Shown piece by piece: positions 11,751 through 23,163 of a stretch of 64,000 nucleotides of DNA. The translations under genes and the position numbers were made by a program. The first letter of the stretch is position 1. Each line of letters opens with the position of its first letter. Origin of the DNA: Triticum aestivum (Eukaryota; Streptophyta; Magnoliopsida; Poales; Poaceae); the NCBI RefSeq assembly GCF_018294505.1, contig NC_057813.1, forward strand, positions 112,170,711-112,234,710, in the 5' to 3' direction. Below the pieces are notes generated by a model. The model saw nothing but the letters and a program-made list of their open reading frames with translations, was not told the origin of the DNA and made no database searches.

Positions 11751-12693
11751 GACGCCGCTGCCGAAGGGGCCTCGCACTGGGAGAGAGCCGCCGTGGAGAT
11801 GTCGCCCGCGGCGCCGGCTTCAAGGTAACTGCTCAATGGGGGTGCGGGATGGAGCACCGTCGTCGCCGGGAGGTCGAGTTAAGGAGAAGGTGCGATGCGA
11901 TGAGTGTACAACCTCTTTGGTAGCGCGGAGTAGGCCTCGGCTTCATCCGAGGAGTCGGTGAGGATGCTGCGGTTCCAGTGGAGCAGGTTAAGGCGGCGCT
12001 GTGGGGATGGAGCAGCCGTGATAGACGAGGCAATCATCGGAGCAGTTCCTTGGAGGTGGAGGACGGGGCGGCTGAACCGGCGGGACAGCGAGATAGACGA
12101 CGGATCATCATCCGGGGAGGTGGGCGAGGGACGTCGAGCTGTTGCGGTGGAAGATGTCATCGGGGAAGAGGCTCCGGCTGGGCAGCGGTGACGTGGTGGA
12201 CGGAGGAGGGTGGGGTTTCGCGGCTGGAGCCGAGAGGTTATGGCGGCCTGGGATTTCGAATGGCGAAAAGGGGGCGATGGGAGGGGTGAAGCATGACTTA
12301 GGGACGCGCTTGTCCAAAATGTAGGGTGTGTTACAAAAGTACCCCCCACCGATTTGAACTAGCGGCCCTTTCGGCTCAGGTTTAGAAGGGGGATTTCGCG
12401 TGTCGGGATTTGGTAGCTGGAGGGAGTTTTCGTGCACGTTGTAATTTCGGGATAGCAATGCGCGGTTTGTGAAGGTGCCAGTTTTGAGAGAACGATATCT
12501 GAATTTTCGGGATATAACAAGACGCGGGTTGAATTTTAGGGACAAGCCTAACATGTAGTAATATTGTACTTGAAAGCACCAAATCAATTCGTCCTTCCCT
12601 CAACCAAAAAGAAAACAGAAAAAATAAAACTATTCACACCACACAAAGAGAGAGTCTTGCCCCGTTTTACTATACAAATGCTATTCAAAGCTA

Positions 12694-12930
12694 CTCCCTC
12701 CTTCCATCTATATAGGGCCTAATGCATTTTTCGATGCTAACTTTGACCAAATATTAGAGCAATGATATATGACATGCAACTTACACAAAGCACACTCTTA
12801 AATTCGTCTGTGAAAGGTTCTTTCAATTATATAATTTTCACATTATCGATGTCATGTACTATTAATCTTGTCAATAGTCAAAGGCGGTCTTAAAAATCTC
12901 ATTACGCCCTATATAGATAGAAGGAGGGAG
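12694..12930. mobile_element. Stowaway MITE
   Basis: Ends CTCCCTCCTTCCATCTATAT and a complementary ATATAGATAGAAGGAGGGAG, flanked by TA (12692-12693 and 12931-12932). Length is 237 bp. It is absent from the matching position of element 2 (near 34120), so it inserted after the two elements diverged. Confidence 0.9.
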
Positions 12931-12939
12931 TATGAATCC

Positions 12940-15400
12940 ATGTTATGTCCGATTAAATTTTTTCGCTTGCTGTATAATGCATGTAACCTACTCATACCAA
13001 CATTTTAGTGCATTCCAAATGTCTATACTACCGCTGCAATTCAAACTAAATTTGAATTTTTTTCTCTATTTCAATAAGAATCTACAATCATGATTGTTGC
13101 CAACTTCAACCATCATTCGTTTATTACCTTAATAACACACCACATGCATGATTACTATAGAGATAGATATGAACTATGTGTACTACATGAACTCGAATTC
13201 TATTTTTTGAATACACTTGATGTTGATTCCAAATAATAGTACATTTGATGTACTAACTATACATTCATAATCTAAACCATGTTCCATACATACACCGTGT
13301 TTATCACACAAAGTATAGTGCCCCGCCCCCTACATTATGACAAGTATTTAGACCTGAGTTGCAAAAGCCACACATTATCCCAAATTATAATCAATGTTCT
13401 ACATTATGATATATTCTTCAAGTATCTGTATCCATTCTTTTATAACGAATTATGATCTTTGTTCGTCTTTTACACCTTCACGATCCACCTCTATTTGTAG
13501 CTAGCTAGCGCTAACTTTCTATCGTTCATGCACACGCCCGCCCCCCTCACACACCCTTAGCGTCCCCTCCAATACGCATGTTCATTATTTCTCTTTAGGT
13601 CGTCCACCAGTGGTGTGTGTAGGCCCCCGGCTCCTTCTTTCTGGCACACACCGGTCGATATACCTCTCTAGCCAAGTGTGCCTACAACAAACACATATAT
13701 ACTTCCCCTCTTCTCTTCTCACCGTACATGCCCCCATATGTCCAATACGATTCCACGCGGGTGCACACTCCCGCCCCTCTTTTCATTTATCACATGCTCG
13801 CACACTCCTCCCCCCTCGACATGGTAGGCCTCTCACACCACCTCCTAGCCACACCCTCTCCCCCTGTCTGCCACTCCGGACCTTATTTGCTTCTAACACA
13901 TGCAGGCGTGTATATGAACTGATCTCCCTACATATAGCCAGGTCGACTATAATTCGTTTTCACCAAGAACCAATACACTTACCTCGCTAGTTATGTCTAT
14001 CCTTTTCTCGGACACACCACGGTTGATCTTCCTATGTAGTTACACATGCTTACCACAACCATATCTTCTCCCCTCATCATCCTTGAATACCTCCCGACCC
14101 GTCTCTCACACGCACGTGCATAGACAGACAGACATCCCCCGCCCTCTCTTATTGATATTGCAGTCATACCCTCCGTTTGTCTAGCAGGCCCCTCCCACCA
14201 TTTGTGAGATGCCACTCCACCACCAACCCTCTGACGCTCTACCTTTGTCTTTTTCCCAACCTTATTCCTCTACTACACATATCCATGGATGTCGATCGAT
14301 CTCCCTCAATACTTAGCTAGGTCTCTCTCCTTCCCCACACATATACTAGTNNNNNNNNNNNNNNNNNNNNNNNNNNNNNNNNNNNNNNNNNNNNNNNNNN
14401 NNNNNNNNNNNNNNNNNNNNNNNNNNNNNNNNNNNNNNNNNNNNNNNNNNNNNNNNNNNNNNNNNNNNNNNNNNNNNNNNNNNNNNNNNNNNNNNNNNNN
14501 NNNNNNNNNNNNNNNNNNNNNNNNNNNNNNNNNNNNNNNNNNNNNNNNNNNNNNNNNNNNNNNNNNNNNNNNNNNNNNNNNNNNNNNNNNNNNNNNNNNN
14601 NNNNNNNNNNNNNNNCCCTCTCAAATTCCAGTAGGCCAGCCACCCTGTATCTTTGACATGGGCAAACACAAATTCGATGGCACTCTTTATCGATCGAGCA
14701 GCCACACACTTCATCCCTGTTTTCAATTCTATCGATATCTCACGTCCAGGACTCCGTTTCACACACATTGCATATGTTACGGTTTTCTGATTGAGATATC
14801 ATCAACACATTGCCTCTGTTTCGCACAAACCATCTCTCTCACACCCACCCACGTACGTACTTGCACCTAAAGAAGAAGTGCACGCAGGACGCACGTACTC
14901 ATGTCTCACTCCCGGCCACACCCGCACGGGTACACGGTGGAGTTCATTTCTATACGAAAAGGCAGCCCATGTGATAATTTGACGTGTGTAGCGGTTGTTT
15001 ACTCGAAGGAGGGTTGGGTACCATGCCTAGAATATAAAACGATTGCCGTGGGGAAAATGGAAAAATGGGTTTGTCTCTTGTCACACCATCTCACACAAGG
15101 CCGCCGTGGCCTCTCTCTCTCAGCGTTGATCAGTGATCCGGCCGCATCCCGTCTGCCGGCAGAAAGGGAGGATGTGCATCGTCTCTCCGTTCGACGGTGT
15201 TGAGGAAGCTCGTCCCGATCTGCGGTACCCGCCATTCTGTCTGACCAAGCTCAGGCGCGGTAGGGCCTTCGCCACTTGCTCGCTGCCGTAGTATGGGCAG
15301 ATCCCGCTGCCGGCGCCCTCTTAGTAACATCCCGACGACCCTCAGGTACAGCTTCCTCCGGCCTTGCTCCACTGCCCATCTTCCCACGTTGCTGCATGTG
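12940..15400 (+). other. Element 1 spacer, matching element 2 in inverted orientation
   Basis: AT-rich at first, then rich in CTCTCACACC, CCTCCCACC and GATCGATCTCCC phrases. 12940-13030 matches the complement of 34100-34029. 13290-13400 matches the complement of 32878-32770. 14280-14350 matches the complement of 31640-31570. 14620-15020 matches the complement of 5004-4440. ORFs here are low-complexity artefacts. The N gap falls exactly where element 2 is interrupted by element 1. Confidence 0.75.
14351..14615. other. Assembly gap (265 N)
   Basis: Run of N. ORFs crossing it are meaningless. Confidence 1.
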
Positions 15401-16880
15401 GATCTTCTTTAGTTGTTTGCTTAAATCGTATCTCGGCTGGCGTACTTTCCATCTTCCAATCTTGTCCTCAAACCATTTTTTATAAACCACCATGTGCTAT
15501 CTTTCCCTTTTTACATGGAACATGCCTCTTTTTTGTCGGCGTATGTGTCTTCAACTCGTGTTATTGGGCAGTAACTGTTTCTTTTCGACCTCCTTTTGCA
15601 AACATGGCTATCCATTTTCACCTTGTTGCTATTGCGACCTTTTGGTGAACTGCACAAATCACTTTTCTGAAGAGTTTTTTGTGCAGTTCCGCCAAAATAT
15701 CACACGGGCAACGTTTTTACATTTCTGTGGGACCGCGGAAAGGGAGATTGGTTTTGCTATCCTCCTCATCCAACTCTGTGCCTAATCTTCTCCAACAAGA
15801 AGTTAGTCCTAAATAGAGATCGTAGAGGTGATCGGCTTCTATTTAAGTGTGTTATGTTTCATCATCTAGTTCCACTATTATTGTAATCACACTGACTGGA
15901 TATCTTTGCAAACAGGGATTGTCCACTCGATTTTAGTGGAGCTGCACAAAATGATCGTATTGTGGTATCCTTCATACACCTCTTTTTTGCCTACAGAGCT
16001 GGGTGAAACTAGCTGCCAAGCAATGAACACTGTGCCAAGGAAATGGAGCCATGCCTACGAATAGCATCGATCAATTATATTCTTTTTTTTATTTGTACAC
16101 CTTCTCACAACTTTGTCTTCAGTTGTGATGTGAATATTAGTGCTGATCTGCAAACCATTGAGATGCATTAGCCATGGTAGTTTCATTTGTATTTGATGGG
16201 ATGTTGTAACGAGATAATCTCGAGGCAAGACACATGAATCCTAAGTTGAAACCTTTTTTTCCTGCTGGAACCAAAGTTGAAACCTTCATAGCATCACAGT
16301 ACAATTTCATCAAAATTATGTGTACATATAAACAAATCCTGAAGGATTGATAGCAATGCCAGAAACAATTCAACTTCGTTTCGCCGACATGTTGGACATC
16401 CTTCATCTGGCTCCACCTGCCATGCAGCAATATTGAGTGCACAAAAAAACTTCAGGGAAAGATTCATCCCGGTCATTGCGCCACAGTAGTAATGACTAGT
16501 GAGCAGTCAAATCACAGAGCCCCACCTTCGCCATAGTAAGTTCCTCAGACGAAGCAACCATCATTTCTCTGTTCCTTGAATCCGCTGGTACTCCCATATT
16601 CCCACAGTAATAAGTTGCTCGGGCGAATCAACCATCACTATATCCGCTCACGTGTGATGACCACATGAGCTATCCATTCAGATTGCATGTTAAAAAAAGT
16701 AAAGGTCGATAACTAATGTAGCAAACTTTCAAAAAAAAACTAATGCGGCACCTCGGGCCAACGCGGCCAGATCGCACTTTGCCCGAGAAATTACACACCA
16801 TGTTTCGTTGACATGTGGTCCCGTTCCAACATATCAGTGAGACGACGGCGAGTAGTAGGAGTATTTCCGAACGGATGTGT
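15400..16880. other. Unassigned element 1 interior
   Basis: No recognisable gene. 16060-16170 resembles 24770-24850 (shared ACACCTTCTCACA and CATTGAGATGCAT), so a short segment is duplicated inside element 1. 16520-16640 holds a rough tandem pair around AAGTT(C/G)CTC(A/G)G(A/G)CGAA...CAACCATCA. ORFs near 15490-15780 look random. Confidence 0.45.
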
Positions 16881-17044
16881 AGGCCGAGGTGCCTCTTCGT
16901 GAACCGTGGCAAACTGGCAACCGTCCACCGACTCTTTGCCTTTCCCTCCAGATTTTGAACTACTGTCGCATTTTCTTCTTCTCCCTCCTCCATTTTCCTT
17001 TAGCCCTTCACCCTTTCTTCTGCCATTGTTTGATCGTCTTCTCC

Positions 17045-18453
17045 ATGGAGGGAACAGGCCGGAAACGAGCCCGTTATTCTTGCCCCGATCTGAAAGATGA
17101 CGTGGTGGAGGAACTCATTGATCGGTGCGACGTCATCACCTCGGCTAGCATGGCAGGTTTGTCCAAGCCCATTCTGGACTCAACTAATAACATCATTACA
17201 AGGAACCCAAGAGTCAAGGAGCGGGTTGATCTCCCCTATCTTCTTCGCCGTGACCCTGATGACTGGTGCCAGCACGACGGAGGCCTCGCCCTGTGCAAGT
17301 TGATGCCGTTTGATAATGATACGTATGATGTTAAGATGCCATCGCTTGAGGGCAAGGCTTGGGCAGGCACAAATGGAGATTTGGTTGTTTACATTGGGTC
17401 CAATTGCGAGTGGGAACTTGTGAATGTGTACACTCATGACCGGGTTCCACTTCCAAAAATCTCAGCAGACTGCCCAGAGGTTGAGCACACCAGTATTGTA
17501 CGCATGTTCAAATACGATCATGGTGACTGTCTTCTATGGAAGATAGCAATTTGTCGAGTTCCCAACCGCTCTTGGAATTACAACAACTATGAAGTTGTTG
17601 CTATCTTCAACAAGCTTGTTGCCGTCCTTGGTGTTTTGACTCGATGGATATTGCTCAAAAATCAGTTTCTATACATGGAGGTGTACTGTGATGCAATTCA
17701 ATACGAGGGTCTTGTATTTGCTTCCAACGATCATGGCACTGTTTTTGCATGGGATCCTCGTAGTTTCGGTACGTTTGTTTTCCATCGTAATTATAATTGT
17801 TTCATCCACATGCATGCGGGTTAGCAAGTTTCCCTTTACTAATTAACCTTCTACCTGTGTTTCCAAGGTCCTGTGAACATTCCACCACCTATACTTGAAA
17901 AAATTTATAACCAAGGGGGAGATGGTGATGGTGATGATCACGAGCATGAGGACGAGCAGAATGTATATACTCAGTGGCGCCTGGCAACTAATTCCGATGG
18001 ATCACCTCTTCTTGTGTGTATACAGCCCACTAATGATGTTATTACTGAGGGAGCACATGTTGTCTCCCATGGTCGCACTCTCCGGACCTATTCCAACACC
18101 CGTTGCATGGTATTCGGGGTGGATACTAGTGTGCTAGTGCCAACACCTTCTCCCTGGTACAGAATTGATAGTCTTGGAGAAAACTCGCTCTTCCTTGACA
18201 AAACTATCCGATGATGGTGAAAGGCGATCCAACTGCTGCTGACACAACATTACTAGTACCATTTATGAGAAGCAACTGTGTCTATACCTCGGACATTAGG
18301 GTGGTTCCCTACCCTGGTACTGATATAGTAGGCCGCTTCAGCCTAGATGATCAGTCCTGCGTTGGTCTCGAGATCGACAATAGATGGCCCGTCTCAGAGA
18401 ATCACTTGTGGTTCAAAGCAAGCATTTCCAACGCCGAGGAATGGTTGAGTTGA
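17045..18453 (+). pseudogene. DUF295 (KIB1-4 beta-propeller) F-box-like protein, 1-bp frameshift
   Basis: Host-type gene of the plant F-box/DUF295 family, which usually supplies substrate adaptors of SCF ubiquitin ligases or their decayed relatives. Exon 1 is 17045-17768, from MEGTGRKRARY to FAWDPRSFG, with donor G|GTACG. Exon 2 begins at 17868 after TTCCAAG; the phase matches (G + GT). The N-terminal LKDDVVEELIDRC is a weak F-box-like start. The beta-propeller part includes WELVNVYTHDRVPLP and LLWKIAICRVP. Exon 2 reads to YRIDSLGENSLFLDK, then meets TGA at 18212 because one base is missing near 18200-18211. The other frame resumes with LVPFMRSNCVYTSDI and GRFSLDDQSCVGLEID and stops at 18451-18453. 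An AATAAA lies at about 18549. It sits between the spacer and the B modules of element 1, in the element's own direction. Confidence 0.75.
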
Positions 18454-18459
18454 AGTTCA

Positions 18460-19060
18460 TTTCATTGCTTGTTATTTGTTGTGTGGTGAAAACTTTAGAT
18501 TTATAATGTATCCTCGTTGTCGATGTGGGTTGATGACCTGTTGTATGTAATAAAATGATATGCCTGTGATAAACTTACTAAATTTATGAATGGCTTTTGA
18601 GTTGCTTGTGTGAGTGAGTGGTGTGACGAGGCAAAAAAATATTTTCCGAATACATAATTGTACGTGCATTGCAACAGGTTATCGGATGAGGCCAATCAAC
18701 AATAGTAGTACACTATTTGTACTAGCTTCACATGATTTGCACGTCGTGTGAGTGTTTTTACTATAGCCATATTGTACGTAACCAGCACCTCGAATCCTCG
18801 ATACTAGTACTATATAAGTAAGTAGTAGGAGTAGTAGGGTGGCATGGGCCAGAACAAGCATTCACGTCCAGGAGTACGGCACACGCCACCAGCACGACTT
18901 CCATCTAACACCATATTTCTTGGAGTCCGTGCTAGAGCAATCTCTTCAACCTCATCGTTTCTCTAACTCAGCCATCGCGTGGCGGGCGAGGTGGGGGTTT
19001 ACCGATAGTCGATTTCCTCAACTGCGGTCCCACTTGTAAGGCCAACTCCAACGCTCTATC
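18460..19060. other. Downstream flank of the DUF295 pseudogene
   Basis: Includes the probable poly(A) signal near 18549. The rest is ordinary AT-rich spacer with no recognised gene or repeat. Confidence 0.5.
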
Positions 19061-19520
19061 AATATATGGATGTACTCTTCTTCCCAATACAAAAACTTGT
19101 AAGACTATGATAATTCCTACTCCCTCCGTCCGGAAATAGTTGTCCTTGAAATGGATAAAATGGATGTATCTATAACTAAAATAAGTCTAGATACAACCAT
19201 TTCGAGGACAAGTATTACCGGACGGAGGGAGTACATTGGTATCCTCCTGCATGAGGCTCGTAGTTTATGTTATACCTCTTTTGAGGTCTCAGACTTCTTA
19301 TTCTGTAGGAGAACCTGTAATACTGCTACACATTTGTTGGCGCATTTTGGTCTGAAGGCGTCTATGCCTTTCACCATTTGGGCAGATGATGCCCCTGACT
19401 GTGTTGCTGGTGTGGTCACTAGCGAAAGTGCTAGGAGCCAAGTATGAGTGGAATATATTTATTCCCTTTCAAAAAAATAAAAATATATGGATGTACTCTT
19501 CTTCCCAATACAAAAACTTG
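19061..19520 (+). mobile_element. 5'-truncated LINE (RNase H end) with 39-bp target duplication
   Basis: A 39-bp direct repeat, AATATATGGATGTACTCTTC and on to ACTTG, occurs at 19061-19099 and 19482-19520. Between them is the 3' end of a plant LINE: an RNase H-type tail with HEARSLCYTSFEVSDF, RRTCNTATHLLAHFG and WADDAPDCVAGVV, a stop at 19445-19447, and an A-rich tail at 19471-19483. The reading begins upstream with DYDNSY and is split by a Stowaway MITE at 19120-19231. Removing the MITE and one TA leaves the frame continuous. The target duplication is long for a LINE but the A tail abuts it correctly. Confidence 0.75.
19120..19231. mobile_element. Stowaway MITE inside the LINE fragment
   Basis: 112 bp, from CTCCCTCCGTCCGGAAATAG to a complementary TATTACCGGACGGAGGGAG, flanked by TA at 19118-19119 and 19232-19233. 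Internally a near-perfect fold-back. Confidence 0.93.
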
Positions 19521-19531
19521 CATCCATTCTA

Positions 19532-19655
19532 CTCCCTCTGTTGCACAATACATGCCTTCTATTTGTCAAAATATATATGTATCTAGACATGTTTTAGTAT
19601 ATAGGTACATCCATTTTTGGACAAATGGAAGTCAAGTATTTTGGAACGGTGGGAG
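19532..19655. mobile_element. Stowaway MITE
   Basis: Ends CTCCCTCTGTTGCACAATAC and a complementary ...TTTTGGAACGGTGGGAG, flanked by TA at 19530-19531 and 19656-19657. It lies just after the LINE's right-hand target duplication. Confidence 0.85.
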
Positions 19656-19659
19656 TACA

Positions 19660-20452
19660 CAATAAAATTTTGAAGTTAGCACAACTAGTCTAATCCGAGA
19701 GCACAACCAAAGATTTGGTCGGGTTCTTCCTCCTTTTGCTGACACGTGGGACATCCAGCATCTAGGTCGTGTCATGGAAGAAAATAGAGTGGTAGTTGAA
19801 GCCACGAGATGTGCATCTTGGGTTAAACTGTAAATAGAATCTTACTACTCTTGAGTAACTCCAAAAGCGGCCACCGAAGATCTTTATTGGATTTGTTTTT
19901 CATCAGCAGCACGTCAAGGGGAAAGATGTGCAGGTTCAGTGGGTCCTCTTGCGTTTTCACTGACATGTGGGGCCGCATGTGAGCAAACAGACGATGGGCT
20001 CCGCGCGTCCGCTGGCTAGCTAAGAAGAGAGATAGAGGAGGGCTGAGCACGGACTGCAGGAAATTTGTTCTACATAACCGGCACCTTGATATTCGCGTGT
20101 GGTTGTTCCTAGACAAAAAAAAAGGAAGCCCTCGTGCTGCGAGTGTTCTACAGTAGTGCTTCTGGCAATCTGACACCAAATGAACTGCTAGACGTCCACC
20201 GCTTGTAAGCAAAAGTTTCTCCTCGTGCTGCGAGCCACCGTGCATGCGTTGGCAAGGGAGAAGGCATAATCAAGCTTCTCGTCATTCTGCGAGTTGACGG
20301 GACACATCAAAGTTATTTACTAGTAGTACGTACTCTCTCCAAAAGAGGGCTGACCATGTCATTGCTACCATCCTGTGCTCCATCGTTGAGTACATGCACT
20401 ATTCACGTGCAATTGAGGAGAAAAAATATTGCGTAGGTGCGATCGAAGTGCA
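19660..20452. other. Unassigned; contains a copy of the CTGCGAGCCACCG unit
   Basis: 20215-20315 (GTGCTGCGAGCCACCGTGCA to TGCGAGTTGACGGGACACATC) is related to 4180-4335. The ORF on the minus strand at 19823-20245 is not recognisable and crosses this repeat. No other feature was seen. Confidence 0.5.
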
Positions 20453-20698
20453 NNNNNNNNNNNNNNNNNNNNNNNNNNNNNNNNNNNNNNNNNNNNNNNN
20501 NNNNNNNNNNNNNNNNNNNNNNNNNNNNNNNNNNNNNNNNNNNNNNNNNNNNNNNNNNNNNNNNNNNNNNNNNNNNNNNNNNNNNNNNNNNNNNNNNNNN
20601 NNNNNNNNNNNNNNNNNNNNNNNNNNNNNNNNNNNNNNNNNNNNNNNNNNNNNNNNNNNNNNNNNNNNNNNNNNNNNNNNNNNNNNNNNNNNNNNNNN
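20453..20698. other. Assembly gap (246 N)
   Basis: Run of N. Confidence 1.
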
Positions 20699-20797
20699 AT
20701 GCACTGCTTATCTGATTATCTCCATTTTCTTGCATGACACGTGCACCTTGATGCTAGATGTCTCGCTTGTTGGGAAAAGGATGAACAAAGCTCACGT

Positions 20798-21078
20798 AAG
20801 GCTCCTCATAGTGGGAAGTATCATGTACTAGTGTCATGCATATGATACTAGTATATGATACTACCTCCATAGTGCATAGTATCATAAAGTAGTATCATAG
20901 CTGACCATATTTATTGCATGCATGACACAAAGTAGTATAGCATTTAACATGTTATGGTATCTACCTATGTTACTCTAACCCTCTCTCTCTCTCTTCTTTA
21001 ATTGTATGCCACATAAGCATGTTTGCTAGTCCCAAGTGCATGTTACTAGTTATGTTACCCACACTATGGCCAGCCTAA
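20798..21078. mobile_element. MITE, GGCTGGCCATAGTG type
   Basis: The left end AAGGCTCCTCATAGTGGGAAGTA and the right end, complement TTAGGCTGGCCATAGTGTGGGTAAC, form a diverged inverted repeat around repeated TAGTATCAT and a CT-rich tract. The superfamily is left open. A second relative starts at about 22235 (AAGGCTGGTCATAGTGGGGAG). Confidence 0.6.
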
Positions 21079-21079
21079 A

Positions 21080-21825
21080 AAAAAGAGTTGAAGAGCATAG
21101 ATTCTCGACGACCGAGGAGGAGCAAGGAACCTCGCGGTGGAGCGTCTGCAAGGAACCTTGCAAATTTTCCCCTATTTTTTGCCGCCTGCCCACCTATAAA
21201 CAAATAAAAGAACATGAACTTTTCGCATGTACAGGACGCACACAGCCACGCATGTACACAAGCCAACGCACTAACTCCATCCGATCCAACTCATGCACAT
21301 ACGCGCACAGCATGGAGCACACAACGCACGTACAAAAAGATGTGCATGCACACATGCTCGGCCGCAGAATGCACGTGGATAACACATGCATGCGCACACA
21401 CTCGGCTGCATGGAGGCGTGCGCCATCCGCGGTGATGTCCGGTTCGTCGTGCTACGGCGAAGCTCGCACGCAACAGCGCATACGCATCTCTTGCAGCACC
21501 TCTTTGCCGTTGTTGCTCAACTACTAGTCACAGTCGGAGACGAAGACGACCGCAGCCTCGGCCTTAGAGCTAACACTGATGGAAAACACGCACGATGCAT
21601 GCACACGAGCACATACGGAGTGCCCACGACGTGGTGGTGGTGCGTCCCCAGTTGCCTCTACTCCTTTTACGCATGTCGTCTATCAAGGCAGCTGCATGCT
21701 AATGATTATGTGGGTGAGATCTTCTAGGACTCAGATGATGACGAGGAAAATTATGAGACACAAGGTGACGTACACCATCAAGGTCCACGGCCAAGGGGGT
21801 GCTAGTAAGTGCTTAGATGTGCTTA
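21080..21825. other. Unassigned low-complexity stretch
   Basis: Rich in GCACAC, CATGCA and ACGCAC. Open frames on several strands (for example 21036-21527) have no recognisable motif and overlap each other, so none is called as a gene. Confidence 0.4.
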
Positions 21826-22110
21826 GAGCAAGTACAATAGAGCTGAGTCAGCGGGCTATAAGGAATAAACTAGTATATTTCTGCTAAGTTGGAGGAAAGA
21901 GAAGAGAAGAGAGAAGGTAAGCGGGCTCTTCGTGAAGAGCCAGCTCTAGCACGTGCTCCTAGGCACTTTGTGAGAATGAAAGGTGGGCCACAGAATAAAA
22001 AAGTAGTAGTACACTCTTTTGATCTACTATTGTACATGTTGACTATAAGATGGGCTATAGATGACATGGCACTGGCTATACTATTAATGATCTTTAGATG
22101 AGGTGCTAAG
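21826..22110. repeat. MITE-like repeat, AGAGCAAGTACAATAG type
   Basis: Begins TTAGAGCAAGTACAATAGAG, has a GGGCTATAAGGAAT segment, a GAGAAGAGAGAAG tract and CACTTTGTGAGA. A second, diverged copy lies at about 22600-22800 in the same orientation (AGAGCAAGTACTACAATTAG, GCAGGCTATAAGGATT, ACTTTGTGAGACA). Boundaries are uncertain. Confidence 0.5.
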
Positions 22111-22339
22111 TGCATTAAATGGCTTAGTAACTCAAGTCTTCAATGCATAGGTGCTTAGTTTATTGGTGCCACATCATATTTTATGCCTACGTGGCAGGCT
22201 TAGCAGCTATACATGGTGGAGAACTGGGAGAGGCCAAGGCTGGTCATAGTGGGGAGTAACTTGTATTGTAACATATTACTATGTTACTCTAAACATATCT
22301 ATAAACCGGAAAACAGGGAGTAGTGACTTAGACTAGTGT

Positions 22340-22595
22340 CATATGCAGAGTATGGGAGCACATGATATTTCCCCGTCCGGACCGATCGCAAGTTGGCTTC
22401 TCACCTTCTTGGCCCAACAAAAACCGCTCCCCCCTCCCACGCGCGCTTCCCGCCCGGCGCCAGCTGAGCCCGCCGCTCCACATCGATGGCAAGTCAGGGC
22501 GACGCGACCTCTCACTGCTTCCGCCGTTGAAGCGGTGCACCGACCGAGGGTACTGCCCGCTGCACGCCCGGCATTTCAGACTACCCAGTGGGTAG
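22340..22595. other. GC-rich island between MITE copies
   Basis: High-GC stretch with open frames on both strands (for example 22343-22642 +). It resembles a first exon or CpG-rich upstream piece of some gene, but no motif identifies it. It could be a captured fragment. Confidence 0.3.
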
Positions 22596-23163
22596 TAACT
22601 TTAGAGCAAGTACTACAATTAGATGACATAAGCAGGCTATAAGGATTTAAATATAGTATTTGTGCTTAGTTGAAGGAGAGAGAAGAGGAGAGAGAAGAGG
22701 AGAGAGAAGAGAAGCGGATTGTAAACATGTAGCCGGTCGTACTCCAACATACTTTGTGAGACAAAAGGTGGGTCCATTATTAATGATATTGTATTTATAC
22801 TAAAGGGACTAACGCACGCCTTAATTACTCCGTTTTTTGAGACAAACCTTGGTGGGGCTATTATTGACTTTTTTTGAGCTATTATTGACTTGGACGTGGG
22901 GTTTGGGGGGCCAAAGGCCTACTATTATACTCGCACGACCGACCTGACATGCTCTACCCTAGCCGCCGTTGTATCATATGGTTTCGCACCGTTCCAGATC
23001 TTAGCGACGCCATGCAATTCTTCTCCAGCCCTCCTTCCGGCGTGCACCACAAGAAGGGACAACAGTCGTCCGAACCCCGCCTTTCGTGATCCTGTACGGG
23101 AGAGGGGCAATCAGGTTTTTGGGGAGCACACTCCTATGACTGCTGCCAGCGACGTCTTCCTCA

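Larger units (their letters stand above)
6629..12350 (-). pseudogene. TNPA-like accessory gene of the CACTA family, copy 1 (two nonsense codons)
   Basis: Multi-exon gene read leftward, ending next to the A array, which is the place of the second CACTA gene. Visible exons: a 5' exon near 12200-11900 (SRRFSRPVLHLQG), one near 11090-10900 (CPGC...CLNC), one near 10430-10210, acidic exons near 9700 and 9320-9170 (SSSDMDSETDDQSYSP), a proline-rich exon 8745-8130 (SYVRIFPSWKYYTEDE) and an exon near 8135-7925 (WWQYQNYLKKTYF). The coiled-coil last exon is 7078-6629, with its acceptor AG at 7079-7080. An in-frame TGA at 6857-6859 cuts the coiled coil; the same frame then stays open to the natural stop at 6629. 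A second TGA follows YWS in the exon near 7940. Exon borders are read by eye and by comparison with copies 2 and 3. Confidence 0.7.

Noticed and set aside
11501..12349. GC-rich overlapping ORFs on the plus strand opposite TNPA-like copy 1
   Set aside because: Low-complexity translation of GCA/GAGC repeats, with no conservation on that strand in copy 2.
14289..14870. ORFs spanning the N runs (also near 20394-20831 and 30728-31192)
   Set aside because: The coding content is unknown sequence; length comes from untranslated N.
16137..16476. Minus-strand ORFs of 60-101 codons as genes
   Set aside because: No recognisable motif, overlapping frames, and the region repeats partly at 24770-24850.
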